Assembly: GCF_000226095.1 (NCBI RefSeq)
Contig: NC_016472.1
Span: 2,976,001-3,040,000 of the forward strand
Direction: 5' to 3'
From: Thermothelomyces thermophilus ATCC 42464
Taxonomy: Eukaryota > Ascomycota > Sordariomycetes > Sordariales > Chaetomiaceae
Length of the DNA stretch: 64,000 nt
Every line of letters starts with the position of its first letter. The stretch's first letter is position 1. The notes under the pieces were generated by a model that saw only the letters and a list, made by a program, of their open reading frames with translations, made no database searches and was not told the DNA's origin. Of this stretch, positions 58,096 to 64,000 are shown one piece after another. Made by a program: the position numbers and the translations under genes.

Positions 58096-59546
58096 ATGCT
58101 TCGAAGGAGTCATAAAAAGTCGCGTGCTGGCTGTTTAGAATGCAAGCGCCGACATGTCAAAGTATGTTTCTTCCACCTGCCTTCCACAACTATTGTCGAG
58201 TGCAGCACATCTCGTGTGCTAGGAATAAGCAAAAGTGTGCAAATTACTAACTTACCTGGCTTACTTCTTTATGGGGCATTAGTGCGACGAACAGCGGCCA
58301 AAATGCATCATTTGCACACTTTCGGACCGGGAGTGCAGTTACCCACCCCTAGCCACGGACTCGTCGGGGCCCAGCACTCGTCCAGCAGCAACAACAGCAG
58401 CAGCAGCAGCACCAGCAGCAGCAGCAACCCGTGAGGCGTCAGCATCGTCCGCTTTCTTGGCCGCTGCCATCAACACCAGCAATGCAAGCGACGCGAGCCC
58501 TGTCGCCGGCGTTCCTCTTCCCGACATTGCAAGTCGAGGACGCACGTCGCCAGACAATGCGGGCAACAACACTTACCCCGAGGTCAACTTGGGCCACATG
58601 GAGTTGCTCATCCGTTTCAACTTTGAAGAACACGCCCCCGAACTGAATGTTGAGATGCACGACTTTGCCTCAAAACTCCTGTTCAAGTGTGCGCTGGAGG
58701 CTCCTTACCTGATGCACCAGATCCTCGCCATCTCAGCCCGGCGTCTAGCAGCACTGCAACCGGAGCGCTCCAAACACCTCCTCGAAACCGCTATACACCT
58801 GCAGACCAGAGCCGTCTCTATCTACAACGAAACGGCGGCCAGGTCTCAAATAGACCAGAGCAACTGCTCTACCCTGCTCTTGTTCTGCTCCCTTCTCGGT
58901 CGTCACCTGCTAGCTGACCTTCTGGCGAGACGAGACGCTGACTTTGGCGACTTCTTGGCTCGCTTTCTGGAATTCCTCTCAATCTCTCGAGGCCTGATGG
59001 CTATGTCGGTCGCCGCCTGGGACCTGTTGCTTCAATCCGATATCAAACATCTTGTTCTTTGGGCACTCGAGATCTCCCAATCGACACCCCAGGGCCATCA
59101 TTGCGATGAATTGCAGCGCCTCGTCCTCGAGTCGACTGAACTGGATGAATCGTCCAAGGAAGCCTGCGTTGCGGCAATCGCCTACCTTCAGGTCGGCTTT
59201 GACAGTCTGCTGGGAGGTGATACCCGAAACCAGCGGTACCTGATGGTTTTCATGTGGTAGGTTTGACATTCGACCAATGCCATGAGCACCACTGATCAGT
59301 CGCACGTGTACGCACAGGGCGCCCGCTGTACCGCAAAAATTTACCGACTTGTTGTCCCAACGGCGCCCTGAAGCGATCGCTATCATGGCCCACTGGGCAC
59401 TCCTTCTCCATCATACCCGGGCGCTCTGGCACGTTGCCGACTCCGGCTCGCACCTGCTGAGAAGCATTGCCGACTTCCTCGGGCCTAGCTGGGAGCCTTG
59501 GCTGTCGTGGCCGCTTTCCGTTCTTTCTGCGAATGCTGCCAAGTAG
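58096..59546 (+). CDS. Zn2Cys6 fungal transcription factor
   Basis: A nuclear DNA-binding regulator, about 422 residues from three exons: 58096-58161, 58283-59256, 59318-59546. Introns of 121 and 61 bp (GTATGT...TTAG, GTAGGT...CACAG) keep phase. The cluster spans the first intron: CLEC, KRRHVK, then C, DEQRPK, CIIC, TLSDRE, C, a full C-X2-C-X6-C-X6-C-X2-C-X6-C. An Ala/Thr/Ser-rich linker follows (CAG-type repeat read as Ala). The helical regulatory half has HMELLIRFNFEEHAP, APYLMHQILAISARRLA and, near the end, RRPEAIAIMAHWALLLHHTR and EPWLSWP. This layout is common in short sterol-uptake-like or cluster-type regulators with a compact C-terminal region. No stop or frameshift was found. Its target is unknown. 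The neighbouring oxidative genes are dead, so a cluster role would be historical. Confidence 0.88.
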
Positions 59547-59884
59547 AATCCTTATCGAGGACACCATCACTTCTCTCAAAGAGGGGGGAACATCGTTATT
59601 AACAGAAGTTGAGGTTGGGCGTCACGCACGCTGCTCACTGAACCGACTGCTGATGGGTTTACTCCGCCGGCATTCTCCCGACAGCGAGATGATACTACAG
59701 CCAACGAGGCAGGACATTGAGGCCATCAATGACTGAAATTCCGGCACAAACGGACAACACCCGAGTGCCGCGGTCAGAGACCGCACGCCGCCGCCCCACG
59801 CCGTCCATCCAATGAGCCTTCCATGCCACATTGTCTACCTTATCTGGGCGATCGTTCGCCCTCGCCCCTCTGCTATTCTTCTCA
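59547..59884. other. Region downstream of the transcription factor
   Basis: Normal composition, containing the 3' end of the regulator's transcript. Open frames here overlap each other on both strands and show no domain. Confidence 0.5.
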
Positions 59885-60124
59885 TTATTCCCCTCCAGAA
59901 GTCGCTCCCACAGGGTTCCAAGCAGACTCATAGGCGGGCTCCTGCATGTATCTCTCCAGTCCTGCGAGGTTGCTGAGAGACTTAGCGTACGGGTCGCAGC
60001 TGAAGGTCGTTTTGGTTTTGTCTTCTTCGCTCGAGCTCTCCTTTTTGACCGACTTCTCCTTGCGCTTGTCTTTGGACTTGGCTTTGGAGCTGCTTCCCTT
60101 GGCTACGGATCTGACGTCAGTCAT
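59885..60124 (-). CDS. Possible small basic protein, doubtful
   Basis: A 79-codon frame on minus starting at ATG near 60124 (MTDVRSVAKG). A Lys/Ser/Glu-rich segment (KAKSKDKRKEK, SSSEEDKTK) is followed by SCDPYAKSLSNLAGLERYMQ and PAYESAWNPVG. The biased yet ordered composition, with a charged half and a mixed half, is more protein-like than neighbouring open frames. The palindrome CTGACGTCAG, a bZIP-type site, lies at 60111-60120 over its start. I recognise no family, and it could be chance or an exon of something larger. Confidence 0.35.
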   Translation of the reverse strand: MTDVRSVAKGSSSKAKSKDKRKEKSVKKESSSEEDKTKTTFSCDPYAKSLSNLAGLERYMQEPAYESAWNPVGATSGGE

Positions 60125-60129
60125 CAATT

Positions 60130-63100
60130 ATACGCTCGGACCCGAGACAGGCAGACTGACGGTGTGAATAGGCGGAGGACGAGTTGGTCATATTGTGTTT
60201 AGGGCTGATTGCTCAGGAAGGAATGTGTTGTTTGTACGATGAAATGTACGATCGGAGTCATCCAGAGGGTGGAAGCATATCCTTGATGTCCGATGGACGG
60301 GAAAGATGCACCCTTTTTATGCTCGGGCTGCGGAAGAAAGAGGTGTCCATCGATGACATATCTCGGTGATGGTCAAGATGACTTTCTAGGGAAGGCGAGC
60401 GCTCGTTGTCCCCAAAACCCTGTCATTTTCCAAGCGCATGAAGCGGCGTTGGTGTATCTGTCGCTCATGGTAACATCCGGCATGCCTCGGATAACTCAAT
60501 CGCAAGGGGGGGTATGCAGGTTTGGTGTGAGTGTGAGGGCCATATGCGGAAACACGGCGGCTCTTGATCGACATCGAGGGCGTCGGACGCTAAATTAACC
60601 CCCACACGTACCGCTGGATGGATGGCCGAATCCTCGGCCGCATCGGCCAAACTATCCGTACGACATTCGATGGCCTTCCGAGCTGAAACAAGCAGAGGGT
60701 GTCATTGCTTTCAAAAAGTCAGAGATCCTAGTTGTCAAATATGCCGGCAACCTGTTGTGACGCCACCAGGGCATTCCTATCCCCAGGTCCGGGCTGCCGA
60801 GAAGTCGAGGGAAGGCAACAAGGATAGCGGGCGCGTGCAGCTTATATCACCACTTAGCGTATTTATGCAGGAGTCGTCGATAAGTATGTGTTCCCCCTGG
60901 AACATCTACGCAAACGGTATGGAACACGTGGAACTTGGGGCACAGAAGCTGGAGAACCTCTGCCGGTCAAGTGCAGCTGCATTCTGGGCAGGGCCTATAT
61001 TTCAACCGTAGAGAGCTAATTAAGACTGGGCGCTCGAAAGATCATCAGGCGGGTACCACACCCTTAAACCACGGATAAAGTGTGTTCAACAGCAAGGGTT
61101 GGTAGGCCTTCTATTCTCTTGTGACTGGAGCGCACCAGACGATGTTCCATGACAGACCATGATGGTGGTTCCTGGCCTTGGGCAGATTGTGGTAACTAAA
61201 GGTGTGAGAAATCAGCGGCCATACACACGCACACATACAACAACATTCGACATAATGTCCAAGTAGAAGAATCTCTCCGTCTCGTGTCAACATTTCAAAC
61301 GATCAAAGTTGGAGATTCACTGGGAGATCACACATAATAGGATGACAATCGGACTTGATAGACTTCCGCAACCCTCAAGGTTACTCGTGGATCATTCAAA
61401 GCTGTGTTACAGAGTTGCTAAAGGGCCAGACGAATGATGCCACTGTGGTCCGGTCAGCTCAAGAAGCACAGAGCAATTCCCTCGCTCAACAGCCAGCGGC
61501 CGAATGACGGTAGCCTGGTGTGGGTCGATTTCTCACTAATACTTCATCTTTTCTGCGCGGGCGTCGAATTACCTGGCCCAGCTTGACGCAACAAATCCTT
61601 GAAAGTCTCCGAAACTGTACAACCGACAACGGTCTAGCCCAGCAAAGAATGGATGCCATGTGTGTTGGTGGACCAGACGGGGCAGCCATTAGGAGGACGT
61701 CCCACGGTATCACAACCACAGCCCTATTATATGGCCACACGGCACCAAGTGAAGTTGGCATTTTGTCAGCTAAGCCCACTGTCTGGCGACTTGAGATATG
61801 TTCTATTGGTTAGTCAATCCGGTGAACGCGTGACCAACCCAATCTTGTTCCGGAGCACTTGTAATTAAGCCAGCATCGAAGCATGCAGTCTCTCCCTCTT
61901 CTTTCGGCCGAAATTAACGCTACCGGAACACCAAGAAATAGTAACGCCTCCGTAGACATGAGCAACTACAACCACTTGTTTGTTGCCCTCTCGAGGGGGA
62001 AAAGAAAGAGGCGAGCAAGCGATGAGCGAATCTCGGGCCCGGCCTCGTGGTTAAGCCGCCTGGCCCCGAATGGTCGATCAAGCATGCCGTACGAGTCCCA
62101 GCAAAACCTTGTGACAGGTTCTCCAACACACCGCCATTTCAGATTAGGATTGGAACTTCTTTTGGCTCGACAAAAGGAAAAAAAAAAAAGAAAAAACAAT
62201 CACTTCCTTACACGAAAGGCGTCAAAATCAGGGGGAAGGGCTTTGTCGCCCGCAGGGCACGCTAATTAATGATTAATTATGTCATGGCCTTGACATAACG
62301 GCTTTACCAGTCAGAAGACACCAAAGGCCAGCCACTAGGTGCAGGTCGCCGACATGTTTACGCATTCGGTGGGGGAGGTGAGCAGCGGAAGCACATTCCG
62401 AGTGAGGTTGTGTAACATTATTACGTCCCCGAACGTGCTACTTGCGGCCCGATGGAACTCCTGATGTGCTGTTACCGAGTTCTCCCCGCCGAGGAGAGGA
62501 GAGTTCGCAGATATGGAAGCCAATTTGTCAAAAGGTCCAGGGGGGCTCAAGTTGCCTGCCCCCCATGTCCGACAAATTAATTACTATTACTACTGGTTCA
62601 ATATCGAGGCCCAGCCAGGTCCGTAGGAATGAACACAGCATGACTGTCACGTCTCGCCCCTGCGAGCACGTAGGGCGCCGAAGGATGCCAGGTTCCCCCC
62701 CCCCCCCTTCCTCTTCGACGGCAACTCTCACAAGACCTCCGATGACTGCACAGCTGGCTGCCGGGGTTAGCATGTGCTTCCGACGCGTCGTTGCTCTACT
62801 ACGCACGTAAATTTCAAGTCTTAGTGTTGTCTGCAAAAATGTCGTGCTATTACACTGAAGTGGACGCGAAGGCGAGATCGTGGGTAGCGGCCTTAATGAC
62901 AGCAACTACCTTCCCTCCTTCTCTCTTCGTCTTTTCTCTTCTCAAGGGACATGGGCAGAGAAGCCTTTATTGATGGCGGCCTCATGGGATATGCTATGAG
63001 AGCCATGACAAATGTAGCAGCTTTCTTGTGGGAATCAGGTGGTTGCCGGGAAGGGGGTCGGGATGGCCTCATGAACATTGTCTCGATGTTTTGCTCAATG

Positions 63101-63580
63101 CCTCGGATGCCGCTTCTATCACCAAGGTCAACGAGGTCGGCTCACCCATCTTATTAGGTAGGTAAGTAACCATCCCACGTCGACAAACTCAACGGCACCA
63201 TTCCTCTTTCCCCTCCCCTATCTGCCTCCATAGATCCCCTGTTCGGCTAGCGTGGCGGTCGACGTCTTGTCCTAGAGTGCGTATGTTTCCGAAGTAGCTG
63301 TCATGTCTGGCAGCGACGTAGTAATTATCTGATTTCGTAAGGAGAGCCTGGGTAATTAGAGATGATACGAAGAGTTCCTAAGCTTAATAACAGAAGGCAG
63401 CGGCGCGGCAGTAGACCGAGACTGACGCTATCTTCTTCATCAACACAGAACATGACGGTTACCCATGAGGTAATTAGGGCGTCGAGGACACGGATAAGTG
63501 GACGTGAAGAGGCAAATACGAAATCTGTTTACAAACAAGAACCGCGTAGACTTTGTTTGGCCCTTGGCTGTTGTGCACGC
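60130..63580. other. Long stretch without recognised genes
   Basis: Normal composition and no RIP signature. Many overlapping short open frames on both strands, none with a domain, good start context and splice pattern together. Simple features are an A run with G near 62180-62196 and a C run at 62697-62707. It may hold regulatory DNA, decayed genes or a non-coding RNA, but I cannot support any. Confidence 0.5.
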
Positions 63581-64000
63581 TCATGGATCGGGCCTCATCA
63601 CTCCCCTCCATCCCCCCCCTTCTCCCCCCGGGCCCGCAGGCCAACGCCCGGTCCTGTCGCGCCGCCGAGCGGGAAGTCCGGCCCTGGCACGTGCGGCGCT
63701 CCGATCCGGCCCACAATTGCCCACCGACCCAGCCAATCGTGCGGGGCAGGTGCCGTGTTGCATTTTGCGCGAAGGAATCAGCTAGCGGAGTTCTTGCGCT
63801 CAAAAAAAACTTTAATGCGCTTATTTTAATGCAGACCCGAGTCGATTGGCAGCGCGTCTTCTGGGTCTGAGACAGAGCACACCTGAAGAGTGTATCTCTT
63901 CGGCCGGCCGTGCCAGCCAGGACCAAGGACAGAGGCCGCCCAACATTGCAAGAATGCACGGGAATCACAGGGTATTGCGTAGTATGGATGTACAGTATGT
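63581..64000. other. GC-rich promoter-like region at the right edge
   Basis: A C/T-rich stretch (63594-63635), a CACGTG site at 63688-63693 and a CCAAT box at 63733-63737 lie within 150 bases, a composition seen upstream of fungal genes. Any gene would start beyond the window. Open frames on both strands across this stretch look like composition effects. Confidence 0.35.

Noticed and set aside
62442-62905. 122- and 125-codon frames on opposite strands
   Set aside because: Mutually overlapping, low-complexity and without recognisable features or introns.
63474-63968. 164-codon frame on minus near the right edge
   Set aside because: Overlaps promoter-like GC-rich DNA and three other open frames; residues are Arg/Gly/Ala-rich from composition.
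1-64000. CRISPR arrays, tRNA or rRNA genes
   Set aside because: No spaced direct repeats of the CRISPR kind and no cloverleaf or rRNA sequence noticed; the trinucleotide tracts are LINE tails or simple repeats.

Overview
The window looks like DNA from a filamentous ascomycete (Pezizomycotina). Genes carry 60-120 bp GT-AG introns, there is a Zn2Cys6 transcription factor, and the repeats carry a heavy repeat-induced point mutation (RIP) signature. In the repeats C-to-T changes at CpA, read on both strands, turn CAG/CAA/TGG codons into TAG/TAA and Cys codons into Tyr codons. Family labels used here (Chr1, Chr2, Gyp3) are mine.

Bases 1-54168 are almost entirely transposable elements. At the left is a tandem of a chromodomain Ty3/gypsy element (Chr1): LTR tail, full internal region, LTR, a second internal region lacking gag, LTR. 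From 11486 to 54168 the ground layer is one Ty1/copia element, read on +, whose 5' part is not seen and whose 3' LTR is 53830-54168. A second chromovirus (Chr2-a, minus, 12016-43935) sits in its integrase gene. A Tad-like LINE (LINE-a, plus, 14492-38910) sits in Chr2-a. A third Ty3/gypsy element (Gyp3, plus, 17564-36761) sits in LINE-a. A second Chr2 copy (Chr2-b, minus, 24795-32043) sits in Gyp3. A solo Gyp3-type LTR and a second full LINE (LINE-b, minus, 47860-53077) lie in the copia body, and a 5'-truncated LINE lies in Chr2-a. Target-site duplications and matched lengths (Chr2-a 7248 bp after removing nested DNA, Chr2-b 7249 bp; LINE-a 5217 bp, LINE-b 5218 bp) support this order.

The most interesting signal is that every LTR family here appears to carry an extra gene between pol and the 3' LTR. 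In Chr1 it is antisense, with a Zn2Cys6-like cluster, an intron and a coiled coil. In Chr2 it is antisense, spliced, with a TATA box. In copia it is an antisense frame. In Gyp3 it is a sense reading frame of about 650 codons with its own TATA box, pyrimidine tract and start context. All are broken by RIP.

Bases 54169-64000 are ordinary, un-RIPped DNA. They hold a composite of two decayed genes (tyrosinase 5' part joined to GMC oxidoreductase 3' part), an apparently intact Zn2Cys6 transcription factor gene (58096-59546), one doubtful small basic ORF, and about 4 kb where I recognise nothing.
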